NCBI GenBank assembly: GCA_028274465.1
Contig: CM051455.1
Location: 107,754,942-107,818,941 of the forward strand
Source of the DNA: Plantago ovata
Taxonomy: Eukaryota > Streptophyta > Magnoliopsida > Lamiales > Plantaginaceae
Length of the DNA: 64,000 nt
Direction of reading: 5' to 3'
The notes beneath the pieces are model-generated. The model did not search any database and was not told the origin of the DNA. It was given only the letters and a program-made list of their open reading frames with translations. The translations under genes and the position numbers were made by a program. Within the stretch, counting starts at the first letter, position 1. Each line of letters begins with the position of its first letter. Positions 12,385 to 22,990 of this stretch are shown in pieces.

Positions 12385-13755
12385 GCGAGTCTGGTGAAGT
12401 AACAAGAAACAAAGCACGCTTAGTTGCTCAAGGTTACTGTCAGACTGAAGGATTGGACTATGATGAGTCTTACGCTCCAGTTGCAAGATTGGATGCAATT
12501 AGGCTTTTCTTGGCCTTTGCTGCTCACAATGACTTCATTGTTTACCAAATGGATGTTAAGAGTGCATTCTTAAATGGTGAACTTGCTGAAGAAGTCTACC
12601 TAGAACAACCCCCGGCTTTGAACTTCCCTCAGAAACCAAGATGGTATATAAGCTTCAGAAAGCTGTATATGGTCTAAAGCAAGCACCAAGAGCATGGTAT
12701 GATACCTTAGCTAAGTTCTTGCTGGAAAATGGTTTCAAGAAAGGTGAAGTTGACAAAACTCTTTTTACCATGAACCATGATGGTAAATTAATCTTAGTTC
12801 AAATTTATGTGGATGACATAATTTTTGGATCTAAGGACAAGCAACTTTGTGATGATTTTGCCAAACTCATGACAAATAAGTTTGAAATGAGTATGATGGG
12901 AAAATTGAATTATTTCCTAGGGTTGCAAGTCAAGCAACTCAAAGATGGAATATTCATAAATCAAGCAAAGTATGCGAAAGAAATGCTCATAAAGTTTAGG
13001 ATCAAAGAGGATGAAAAACCTGAAAAGATCCCTATGAGTGTTGGTACCAAATTGGGCTATACTAAAGAGGACAAAAGTGTTGAAGAACACAAGTATAGGA
13101 AGCTCATTGGTTCCTTGTTGTATTTAACAGCAAGTAGACCTGACATTCAGTATGCTGTTTGTGTGTGTGCAAGATTCCAATCGGATCCAAAGAATCACAC
13201 TACAAAAAGGCAATTAAAATACTGAAATATGTTAAAGGTACAGTCAATGTTGGATTATGGTATCCAAAAGATTCTGGACTTGAATTGGTTGGCTATTCTG
13301 ATGCTGATCATGGTGGATCAACTCTTGATAGAAAAAGTACCTCTGGAACTTGTCAGTTTTTGGGTACTAGATTAATATCATGGTTCAGCAAGAAGCAAAC
13401 GTGTGTCGCCAATTCATCTACAGAATCTGAATACATTGCAGCTGGTTGTTGCACAGCTCAAATCCTATGGATTCAGCAACAATTAAGAGATTATGGTATT
13501 TCTGCAAAGAAAACACCAATCTTTTGTGATAATACAAGTGCTATTGCAATTACGCAAAATCCTAAGTTTCACTCTAGGACCAAGCACATTGATATTAGAC
13601 ATCATTTCATTAGAGATCATGTGGAAAAAGGTGATATTGAGGTTGTGAAAGTAGGTACTGAAGATCAGCTTGCTGACATCTTTACCAAGCCCCTACCGGA
13701 TAATAGGTTCGCAATGCTAAGGTATAACCTTGGATTGATTGAACTACCTCAATAA
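12350..13755 (+). pseudogene. Copia pol: reverse transcriptase and RNase H
   Basis: The RT has the copia motifs [17 protein letters not shown] and the catalytic YVDD at about 12806-12817, then RNase H with SDADHGG, STESEY and the closing KHIDIRHHF block. Stop at 13753-13755. The frame changes near 12645 (after PRW) and near 13200 (at the poly-A run after HTTKR), so the protein is read in three overlapping pieces. With the preceding integrase this is a typical copia pol order. Confidence 0.88.
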
Positions 13756-13774
13756 AGGATACACTTGGCAGAAT

Positions 13775-14137
13775 GCTGAAACAGGTATTCAGCAAGCCAA
13801 AGTATTCCTGTCCAAAAGACCAAGTCACTGATTTCTTCTAAGAAATGATAAGTCACAACATGATTGCTGAAACAGGCATTCAACAAGTAATTCCTTCAAA
13901 ACAGGTATTTGTTAGGAAACTTGATCACTTGCTGAGACAGGAACTCAGTAAGTGAAAGAACCTAAGGATTGCTGAGACGGGTACTTAGACAATCAAAAGA
14001 TACTGAAACAGGTATTCAAGTATCAAAGGAATTTTCTGAAACGGGAATTCAAAAAAGAGCAAAATCTCATCTCTCAGATTTTACCAAAGGATGTCTCAAA
14101 TTGCAAAAAGAATTTACTGATACGGGAAATCAGAAAT
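13775..14137 (+). repeat. Array of eight stem-loops with a shared 7-nt loop
   Basis: Just after pol, eight inverted repeats share the loop AC(A/G)GGNA. They span 13775-13793, 13864-13886, 13897-13911, 13926-13954, 13967-13994, 13999-14024, 14032-14056 and 14112-14137. The stems differ yet still pair: GCTGAA/TTCAGC, CAAA/TTTG, CACTTGCTGAG/CTCAGTAAGTG (one G-T pair) and CTGAT/ATCAG are examples. Part of the array overlaps a small open frame with Glu-Thr-Gly-Ile-Gln steps (13969-14199), so a coding explanation is possible for some copies. No function can be read from the sequence. Confidence 0.75.
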
Positions 14138-14169
14138 ATCTTTTAAACTTAGAAAATATGAGATATCTA

Positions 14170-14182
14170 AGTAAGGGGGAAC
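14170..14182 (+). other. Internal polypurine-tract-like motif
   Basis: AGTAAGGGGGAAC resembles the true polypurine tract at 20200-20212 and lies at the end of the stem-loop array. Sireviruses are, from memory, known to carry several PPT-like copies. A third such tract (AAGGGGGAAAAGAAG) is at 18886-18900 within the env-like frame. Confidence 0.5.
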
Positions 14183-14196
14183 TTTCAGCAAGTAGC

Positions 14197-14253
14197 TAGA
14201 TTGTTAATTCAAACTCGCTGAAAAGATTCTTGTCTATTTCAGCAAGCAATCTA
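14197..14253 (+). other. Nested long-range hairpin downstream of pol
   Basis: Outer arms TAGATTG (14197-14203) and CAATCTA (14247-14253) enclose inner arms GCTGAAA (14217-14223) and TTTCAGC (14237-14243). Both arms are perfect 7-mers. Confidence 0.5.
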
Positions 14254-14514
14254 TCCCTTATTACTCGGTAAAATCAATTTGTGACGTTAAGCTGGCACAG
14301 ATAAACTCGCAATAAATCATGACATGAAATTCAATCGTGGCCATTGATTAAAAGGAGTTATTAATCTAACGGCTAACAAACAAAGAGAGAGAGTGCTCTG
14401 ACGGTTTTAGTTAGTGGGCCACATTCAATGCAAAGGCTCCACTATCTCCAGTGTTTCTCTGTTTTACCCTTGCTGAGAACTCAAATCGATTGAGTTTCTC
14501 ACACACCAGAGACA

Positions 14515-14656
14515 CTATATAAAGAAGGAGTTAGAGAAATGACAAAATTCTTTAACTCACATTTCCTTTCTCTGCAATTTCTAGCCTGAAACTACTGTAC
14601 CTCCGATCAAAAAGCAAACTATCTTTTTCGTACAATTTCTTGCTCTATATAAAGAA
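14515..14656 (+). promoter_or_regulatory. Candidate internal promoter and leader for the env-like frame
   Basis: A TATA-like CTATATAAA lies at 14515-14523, about 135 bp before the ATG at 14657, and a second TATATAAAG lies at 14645-14653. The region between is pyrimidine-rich and AT-rich, like a plant 5' leader. No transcript evidence is available; expression by splicing from the LTR is the alternative. Confidence 0.35.
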
Positions 14657-16734
14657 ATGGCTCCCAAGAGACAGTCATCTAAGTCCTCAAAATCGTCAAA
14701 GGTTGACAGTGCTGAAACAGGCATTGCTCCGGTGACTGCTCCGGTGACTTCTCTGACCCAAAACACAGCGAAAGTTGTGTTGAAAAACGACCGAATCACT
14801 GAAAAACCTATGCCTCCGTCATATCTTGACACTGCAAAGTGTGAGATGTTGATGCAATGGGGAGGATTCGCAAAAGAAAAGTACATTAGGTACTTTTATG
14901 AACAAGAACTTGATGACCAAAATGAAGAGGCGCTTGAGTTCATCAAGCAGCAAGGCCTCATGAACTTTATCTCTGCTCGCACTAAGCAAGTGAGCATGAT
15001 TGATACTATGGAGTTCTACAACAATGCAGAAATCCAGTCCCTTACAGACAGCAATGGAGTCACTGAAAAAGTGATCCTTACTTATGTTCAGAACACGCAA
15101 ATCGTCCTGAAATGGACTGATTTAGCGGAGATTTTTCAGATTCCAACCAATGGAACTGAAGACGACGTCACTGCCACTGACGAAGAATTGAAGCTTTCTA
15201 CAGTGACGTCAGAAATGCAAAATGAAGAAAGGCGAGATAGCTCCCGTGACTTGGACAAAGCACGTTAAGAGAAAGCATCTCTGTCCTTCACTTGGTCTAG
15301 TAGCTCTGCTACTGATTAAAGTTCTTGACTCCCAAGTCGGAAGAATTGACCAAGTAGGCCTGAGAAGATGGCCATTGCTGATGCATATTCATGAGAATAA
15401 ATCGGAACTTAACTGGGCCAAGTACATTTTCAACAGGCTTGTTGATTGTGTTACTAAGTTTAAGGTAAAGGTAGAAGACAACAAGGTCTCACCTTCCTTT
15501 CCAGTTATGTATGGAATCAAGATATGCTATATCCTTGAACATTTCAGGATTCAGCTAAGAAACCCATTGTCAATCAAGAAATCTGTGTGCAATGTGGGAA
15601 GGTCTTTCTACAAGCAGAATGTACCTAAGATTGCTGGAAAGAAATCCAAGAAGACAACAACTGCAAATGTTGTCAGCACAAGCCAGCAAGAAAGGTATAC
15701 AGCAGCTGCAGATGTTACCACTCAGCAACTTAGAGATGAAACTGCTGTTGGTGGTGGTAACACAAATGAAACTGCTGTAGAAAATCAACAAGGTACGTGT
15801 ACAACAGCCGTTGCTGAAAATGCAACAATAGATGACTCTGGGAAACTGGAGAAATCTAAAAGAAGAAAGAGGAAAGCTGATGATGACACTCAGACTGCAG
15901 CGTCATCAGCAAATCCCGTACCTAAGAGGAAACGGGACAAGTAACAAAAGAAAGAAGACACTGGCTTCTCAGTCAGTCCCCAACGTCCAAGACTCCTCAG
16001 TCAATTCCCAGACAAATGCTGAAACGCATTTGCCAGTAGATGTTGCTGAAATAATTACTGAAACATACATCAGCAATGTTGAAGTGTTTGCGGAAGCCTT
16101 CAACAATCAACTTAACGTTGATAACTCTACTGAGAATAGACCACAAAGCAGTGGAAATGAAATTCCTGCCCAAGTCCCAGATATCTACATTGTAGAGAAT
16201 CTAGATGATCCAACCATGGAACCAGTAAGCGACATTGCTGCTGATCTGCAAAGAGCGGCACTTGCTGATGCTGCTGAACAGATGGTTGCTGAACAAGCAA
16301 CTCATCAAGTTGCTGAAACCCAGCTTGCTGATGGACCAGTTGCTGAGATAGCAATGGTTCCAGTTCCTGAAGTTGCTGAAACTCAAGAAGCATCCTTCAA
16401 AGACGCATCTCTTGATGCTGAGAATGCTGGCCCAAGTTCACCCAAGACTTCAATTGACAAAGTCCAGCTTGTACTGGAAGATTTAAGCAAACAAATGGAG
16501 TTGGAGATTGAAGAATCATCCAACAAGTCAATTGAACTCTTCATGACAAGCAGTGAGCTTAAAGGTCAAGTTGCTTCTGCTCAACTTGTCAATTCAGAGA
16601 CAAGGGAGATTGCTGAAACCGCACAGCTTTCTCAGTTAGAGCAAACTCAGAAGTCTGCTGAAGAAACAGTCCAAGAAGCTGAAGAAACTGTTAATGCTGA
16701 AAGGACTGAGCCACAACCTGTCCTTCCTCAGCAG

Positions 16735-17112
16735 GTAGTTAATTCAACCATCAGTAAAACTTCAAATTCTGAAACTTATTCTTTTGCTAATATTATACTA
16801 TCTCTACAGACTTCTCAAGATACAAGTCAGATGGTTGCTGAAGCCTCTGAACCAGAACCAACACTCCCTGCTCAGCAGGTAGTTAATAATTTTGGTATAA
16901 AAACTAAGTTTGACAGCTTAATACTTGTGTCTAATTTTAATTTATTTCAGGATGAACAAATGGAGGATGCTACCCCATCTCCTCATGGAATGGAAATTGT
17001 ACTACATGAGCTTGCTGACTCTCAGCAGGTAAATCATGTTTCAGATTTAAACTCTAAAACAATTCTCCAAACCAATCCTGATCTAAATAAAATTCTTTTT
17101 CATGCTCAAAAG
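16735..17112 (+). other. Three in-frame intron-like (exitron-like) segments
   Basis: Segments 16735-16809 (75 nt), 16879-16950 (72 nt) and 17029-17112 (84 nt) each begin GTA after CAG, end in AG, are AT-rich and start at a codon boundary. All have lengths divisible by three and no stop. The first two are preceded by similar coding sequence ending CAGCAG and share GTAGTTAAT at their start, so an exon-intron unit seems to have been duplicated. Removing or keeping them would both leave the frame open. Confidence 0.5.
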
Positions 17113-18027
17113 GAGACCACTGAAATGGTACTCATCACTAAAGATCAGCAAGTAAGTTCTGAAGAACTTTACTTGAGCTTCAAGAGGACAACTTTGTCTA
17201 GAGTTGCTAAGTCCGTCAGCAACTGGCAAAGATATAGGAGAATGGACTTCTCAGATCTTCACCTTCATCTCTCAAATGAGAAAAAGAGATCTTCACTGCT
17301 GAAGCTCGAAACATTTGTCCACTCCATACTTCCTGACGAAATGACATATTCTCAGCAAATGAGTTCAAATCTGATTGCTCAAATCAGAGAGAATATGAAG
17401 GCCAAATTTAAGAGTGCCTCTCCAGCTGAACAAGCTGTGATGCTCAAAGGATCCTTTGTTCCTGTGGTGGCTGATCCCCACAAACTAACTGAGGAAGAGG
17501 AAGTGACAAGTGTTGCTTTGTATAAGCACGTTGAGCTAGTCATCTTGACTGATGATGAAGAAGAAGAAGAAGATGAGAACATTCCCACTGATCCCAGTGA
17601 TGATGAAGGAAAAGATTCTAAGGACAAAAAGGATGAAGATGATGACAATCAAGGTCCAAGTCCTGGTGCTGGTGGATTAAAGTTGACAGCTGCTGAAACT
17701 AATCCCTCTGACAATCAGCAAGCTGATCAACAACAATCTCAGCAAGAATCTCAACCTCCTCCTGCTGCTGCTGAAAATCAAGCACCTGTACAAGGTGCTG
17801 ATACTGAAGAAGAATACGCCAGAAAAAGGGCTGCCTTGAAAAATGGCAAAAGTCCAGTTTCTGATGCCAAGGTTACTGAAGAAAACCTTGAAGATGAGGA
17901 TGAAGAAGATGAAGATTACCAACGAGCTTTACAAAATAGTCTCGTGATCCATGCAAGGCATACGCAGGATCTGGAAATTGGTGAATCTTCAAAACCAAAA
18001 TCAAAGGAAGTTCCATCCCTTCCACCT

Positions 18028-18170
18028 ACTACTGGCGCAACTCCAGTTATTGAGTCTCAAACGTTGCCTTCAGCAACTACTCAATTAAAACTAACTACTG
18101 GCGAAACTCCAGTAATTGAGCCCCAAACTCAATGGAAACAACTATCTACTGGTGAAACTCCAGTCGTTGA
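18028..18170 (+). repeat. Short coding tandem repeat with inverted-repeat core
   Basis: Three diverged copies of a repeat encode Thr-Gly-(Ala/Glu)-Thr-Pro-Val. Each contains ACTGG, a 7-nt spacer and CCAGT (18031-18047, 18097-18113, 18148-18164). The arms do not vary between copies, so coding constraint alone can explain them. Confidence 0.6.
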
Positions 18171-20199
18171 GTCTGAAGCGTTGCCATCAGCAACCACTCA
18201 ACAAAAAGGACGTGAAGCTACTGACAAAGGCTCAAAAGTCGCTCAACTTGATGAATCTGAGGATGATGACGACTTGTCGGAAAATGAAGATGAACAATCC
18301 AAGCGAGACCCAAAAGTCGTTCAGATTCCTTCTCCTAATTATCTCAGCTATGAAGGAGATTCATTAAGGGCTGAGTTGCTTTTACAAGATGATTAGTTTG
18401 CTACTGAACTTAAGGCTCACTCCTTGACACCTAATTTAGTGCCGTTCCCAAGAGTTGAGGAGTTTACTCCCAGAATTCTCGCACTAAAGAAAGTCCATGA
18501 AGCCTGCAAAGCTGAAGATGAGGCATTGCTTGCTGAGAGCCCACTTGACATTGGAAAAATATTGGCTACGGTGCTGAGACGCACTACAACTTTAACCATA
18601 GCTCAGAAAGACATCAGTCTTTATCACCAGAGCTATGAAGAAGATGTAAGTCAAGCTCTCTTGCTGGCAAAAAGTGCTCTTGTCAAAGCTCAGACTATTA
18701 TGGATGAGAAGGCCGCAACAGAGAAAAGACATGAAGAGAACATGATGATTATTCAAAAAGAGTTAGCAACAATGAACTCTGACCAACAAGAGATCATCAT
18801 GAAGTATAACAGCCTCAACACTCTTGCTGAAAATTGCAATGAGTTTTATTCTCTGCACATCACTCCGATGTTGCAATCCATGTCTAAGGGGGAAAAGAAG
18901 ACCAGAAAAAGCAATCAAACCCCTCCTACTCCTGCTGCGGATGAGCCACTTCCACTAGAACCTCTTGCTGAAAGAGAGCAAAGTTCTAAAAGACAAGCAG
19001 AAACTGAGTTAAATTCAGCAAGTACCAAAAAGAGAAAAACCGCTGCTGAAACTCAAGATTTCTGTCACATTGAAAGTCATCACAATCTGAATGAAGATGA
19101 TGAAGAAGATGATGACAATCAAACAATAGCTCAAGCCATAAGAGCTAGACCCTTAACAGCCATAACTCCGTCTGGCCACTCAAGGCATTTTTCGTCTGAC
19201 TCTTCAGCAAGAGATCAAGACAATGCTAAAACAAGAAGAAGAAGGCAAAGACAGGAAGAGAAAAGGCTGACCAACATTGCTATTGGCTCCGGCATTGAAT
19301 ATACAAAGACCAGCAATGATGAAACCACTCAGAATGTGATCAGAAACATTCATGGTTGCAGGATCCTAAAGCTGGAAGATTTGTTGGTAAATGAGTTCTT
19401 TCCTACAGCCTGTTTGAATCAGATGTTCAAATGGATTGAACTCAAGGTCCAAAAGAAGCAAAGGGAAGAATCCCTCCCAAGAAACATTGCTGGGAAATGG
19501 TTGAATCTTGAGGTCCATGTAAGAAGAGTTGCCATTGGTAAGACATTTAGACAAGAACCAGATATAATCAAACCACCTGGCATCGCTTTCTATGCTGACC
19601 CGGTAACAAAGAAACCTAAGAAGAAACTTGGATTGATTCCTTATGAGTACTTCTATCTGACTGCTCAGGATCAAGAAGAAGATCTTCTCTGGTTAAGAAA
19701 GATTCATCCGAGAAACATTTCAGATACACAGCTTCTCCATGCCAGCAATTGGGGCATGCATTTGTGGGTAATTAACTACATGGAAATGAATGCTGAAAAG
19801 CATCATCATACTGCCTTCAAAAATGCAAGAATTCTTCAACTACAAGTCCGTAGGCTTCTGGAAAACTACGAGAAGGATTGTGTTGAATTCACTGCTCTTG
19901 GTGAGAAGAGTGTAAGAGAGATTCTGAGAAAATCATCTGAAAGAGTTTAAGTCCCTGCAATAGTTTCTTGTTAAAAGTTTTTGTTTGCTGATTCTCTGTT
20001 ATCTATGCTTTCTTGTAAACTTATGAATGATAACTTTCAGCAATGAATTCTTTTTGACTCTTATTGGTTTTTGATTATGCAACTTACTTATGCTTACTGT
20101 TTTATTAATTCAAGTATGCTTGCATTAATCATCTGATTTATTCAACATCAGAAACCTCTAAAAGGGTAACAATTAATTTAGCCATGGATTGCTAACATC

Positions 20200-20212
20200 A
20201 AAAAGGGGGAAA
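20200..20212 (+). other. Polypurine tract of the copia element
   Basis: AAAAAGGGGGAAA lies two bases before the 3' LTR, where plus-strand DNA synthesis is primed. Confidence 0.85.
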
Positions 20213-20384
20213 TTTGTTAGGAAACTTGTAATTTTGATGAGCAATTAACCATGCTAAATTAAGAACAGTCCAGTAACTAGTACTCTTGAGGTCCATAGGA
20301 TTTTAGAATTTTTAAAGGACATTGTAAAAGAGGAACGTTTGCTGATGATTTAGATAGGTGTTAGATAAGTTTTTATCCTTGTGG

Positions 20385-20575
20385 ATGACGTACTTTAATT
20401 TCTGTGAAGAAATTAATTTATTGACACTTTAGCGTATGATGTATTTTATTTTCTGAAAAGAAAATATCTTATTGATGCTTAGCTTTGATGTAACTTATTT
20501 TCTGAAAAGAAAATGACCTATTGAAGCATTTGCTGAAGATGTATTTTGTTTATTATAAACAAATTATTGAAGCAA
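20385..20575 (+). repeat. Tandem palindrome units in the copia LTR
   Basis: Four diverged units of about 50-58 bp each carry one palindrome. These are at 20397-20414 (AATTTCT/AGAAATT), 20447-20466 and 20497-20514 (ATTTTCT/AGAAAAT) and 20545-20563 (TTTGTTTA/TAAACAAA). Each is followed by a TATTGA-like word. They lie 410-580 bp upstream of the TATA box, in U3. The fourth palindrome has different arms but keeps its symmetry and place in the unit. Confidence 0.7.
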
Positions 20576-20973
20576 ATAAGAAACCGGTCAGAATCTTGAA
20601 GACTTTTGAAGATCTGAAGACTTGAAGATTGCTGAAGACTGGTAAGGCACGTGTTGCTCAGAAAGTGAAATTTTCAGCAACAACATTGCATAAGTGAAAA
20701 TCTGAAAGACAGAGTAGGTTGTGCTTGCTGAAACTGAGAATAAACACTTGCTGATGAACATATGTGACCTCTTGCTGCATGTACGTGATTTTGCGCTCCA
20801 TTGTTACTGTTTGAATTCTATTCAAAGGTGCATTTAATGCAAAGCTTACACGCGAAGGACATAAAGACTAGCAGACAAACAAAGGTTGCTGCTGAAAGTA
20901 CAAAAGCAAGATAGTGACATGTTAAGGAACAAAAGCCTTAGGATTTGAAATTCAAACGGCTCCTTACTTGCAC

Positions 20974-20982
20974 TATAAATAG
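20974..20982 (+). promoter_or_regulatory. TATA box of the copia LTR
   Basis: TATAAATAG lies in the middle of the LTR, the expected place for the start of the element's transcript. Confidence 0.6.
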
Positions 20983-21550
20983 AGGTCATCCGGCAAAGAG
21001 TTGAAGTGTGTCAACAACGTGATCAAACTCTCACTTGTGCTTAAAATTCACAAACCTTCAAACACTCTTACTGCCATTGATCCGTTCCAAGACTTAAAGC
21101 TTGAAAAAGCTACTTGTGAACAAGTAGAACAAACTCGGCTAAGAAATTAGTTAAGTGTTCTTTCTTTCGAACAAGAACAAGTCTTGACACCAGAAACAAT
21201 CAAACTTGTTTACTGCAAAGTATTCCAAGTTGTGTTTCTTAGATTACTTGTTGTAACTGAATAAGTTATGATTAAGTTATCTCACCCCAAAACTCTCTAA
21301 CTGAAAATACACCCTTTCAGGCGTGATATTCAGGGGGAACTTAATCAAGCATAGTTTTGCTGATTAAAAGTACCAAGTTTGGTGGAGAACAAGGTTGAGT
21401 TCTCTAGTTTAGGTTGGAGACAAAGCAAGTGTGCTTTGGTTTCTGTTGAATCGCTTTAGATAGGAGATTGTAAGGAACCTCAATCATATCTTAGTGGATT
21501 CAGTCCTAGAAAGGACAAAGTGGATTAGTTGCACTACAAGAAATACCATA

Positions 21551-21952
21551 AACAGCGACCGAAATTAGCGACGGATCGACCCGTCGCTATCTTTAGCGAC
21601 GGATCGGTCTTTTTACGACGGATGAAATAGAAATAGCGACGGATAAAGACAATTCGTGATAATGCGCGTCCCTAAACCCTTAGGACGTTTGAGAGTTGCG
21701 ACGGATGCTTATCCGTCGCAATATTAGTGACGGATGACTCCATCCGTTGTTTGTTTTTGCAACGGATGGATTCATCCGTCTCGTCATTACGACGGATTAC
21801 TCATCCGTCGTATATCTCATTGACCATGGAAAAAAATAAAAAAAATAGGAAAATAAAAACAAGGGACGGATGAATCCATCCGTCGTAATAATACGACGGA
21901 TGACTCATCCGTCGCAAATCTGCGACGGATGGGTCATCCGTCGCAGAACGTA
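21551..21952. repeat. CACTA-1 left subterminal repeat array
   Basis: Many copies of (A/T)GCGACGGAT occur in both orientations, several as palindromes such as GCGACGGAT-x5-ATCCGTCGC near 21924-21946. In En/Spm such arrays bind the TnpA-type protein. Confidence 0.8.
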
Positions 21953-22990
21953 AATATAAATACGGGACTTAGTCCCAGATCGTCGATATTGCAGAACAGA
22001 ATCTCTGCCCCCCTCCCGTTTTCTCCACCGGCGAAAACCCCTCTTGCCATATCTTCTTCATTTCTTCACCACTTCAAGCAATCTTATAGGCATTTCGAAG
22101 CTATTCCACCAAGGAATAAGGGTAGCTAGTCAATTGCTTGATTCTTTCACTATTTATTCCGAAATCAAAGGTATTAGCTTCTAACCCTAACTTGTCTAAA
22201 TTTGAGTATTCTTCATTCTTTTTCAATTTCATTGAATGGTATGCATTTTAGTAGTATCTATTATGTTATGTAGCTCAAATTAGGGGAGATGCACAAGTTT
22301 TGGTTGGTGAATTGATAGATTTGGGATGAATTGGGTATTTTAGGAATTGCAATTTTGTTTTAGTAATTGAGAATTTGATTGGGTTGAATTGATATTTGGA
22401 GTATTGAGACTTTGTTTGGGGTTGATTGGAGACCTCTAGAATTTAGTTGTATGATTCGATCGTAATCGGCCGTAATTAGTTGTAATTAGTTGTTAATGTA
22501 AATGTATAATATAGACATATCGTAACTATAATGCAAAGTAATTAGTTGTAATTTAGAAATATTATAAGTATAATGCAAAGTAAAAATTAATAATAAAAAT
22601 GAGTAAGAATTTTGGGTATGTTAGCAAAATATAATAAATTATATATATAAAAATTTTCCTTAATTACACATATCTTAAATGGCAAGTAAAAACCTCGATA
22701 AATAGAATGAAATAATACGTTATCAATGAACTAAACTTCGATTGGTCAGGTTTAGCATTCAAATATGTCAGAACGTACACTGAGGATTCCCTTACTTGAG
22801 GTTTGGAAAGCCAACTGGCTTTTGGGAGTTCCGCCCAAAGAGTGGATGCCGAGTCCCCTTCATGATGTTTGGGAGTCCTACTGGCGTGACCACCCGAATG
22901 TCTAGTGTCGTTCCTTGCTATATCTCTGATTGTACATGTTTTATATTCAATTCTGTATGTACTAACACATATCTTTGCTTTAATTTGCAG

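Larger units (their letters stand above)
14657..19950 (+). pseudogene. Large env-like (extra 3') reading frame of the copia element
   Basis: An extra gene lies between RNase H and the 3' LTR, the place of the env-like ORF in Sireviruses. It starts at ATG 14657 (MAPKRQSS) and runs about 1,760 codons. It is broken by frame changes near 15240 and 15940 and by one TAG at 18394-18396 with the same frame open on both sides. The first third has an ordinary globular composition. The middle (about 15950-18390) is acidic and disordered, rich in Ala-Glu-Thr, with a TGETPV-type repeat at 18028-18170. The last part (18424-19950) is basic with possible coiled coil. I see no signal peptide and no membrane segment, so 'env-like' describes position, not a shown function. 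Three intron-like in-frame segments lie at 16735-17112. Confidence 0.65.

Noticed and set aside
13775-14137. Stem-loop array as a CRISPR-like array
   Set aside because: Stems differ between copies, spacing is irregular, copies are short and the setting is a plant retrotransposon.
14657-19950. True retroviral envelope protein
   Set aside because: No signal peptide, transmembrane segment or glycoprotein-like region is visible; the composition is acidic and disordered.
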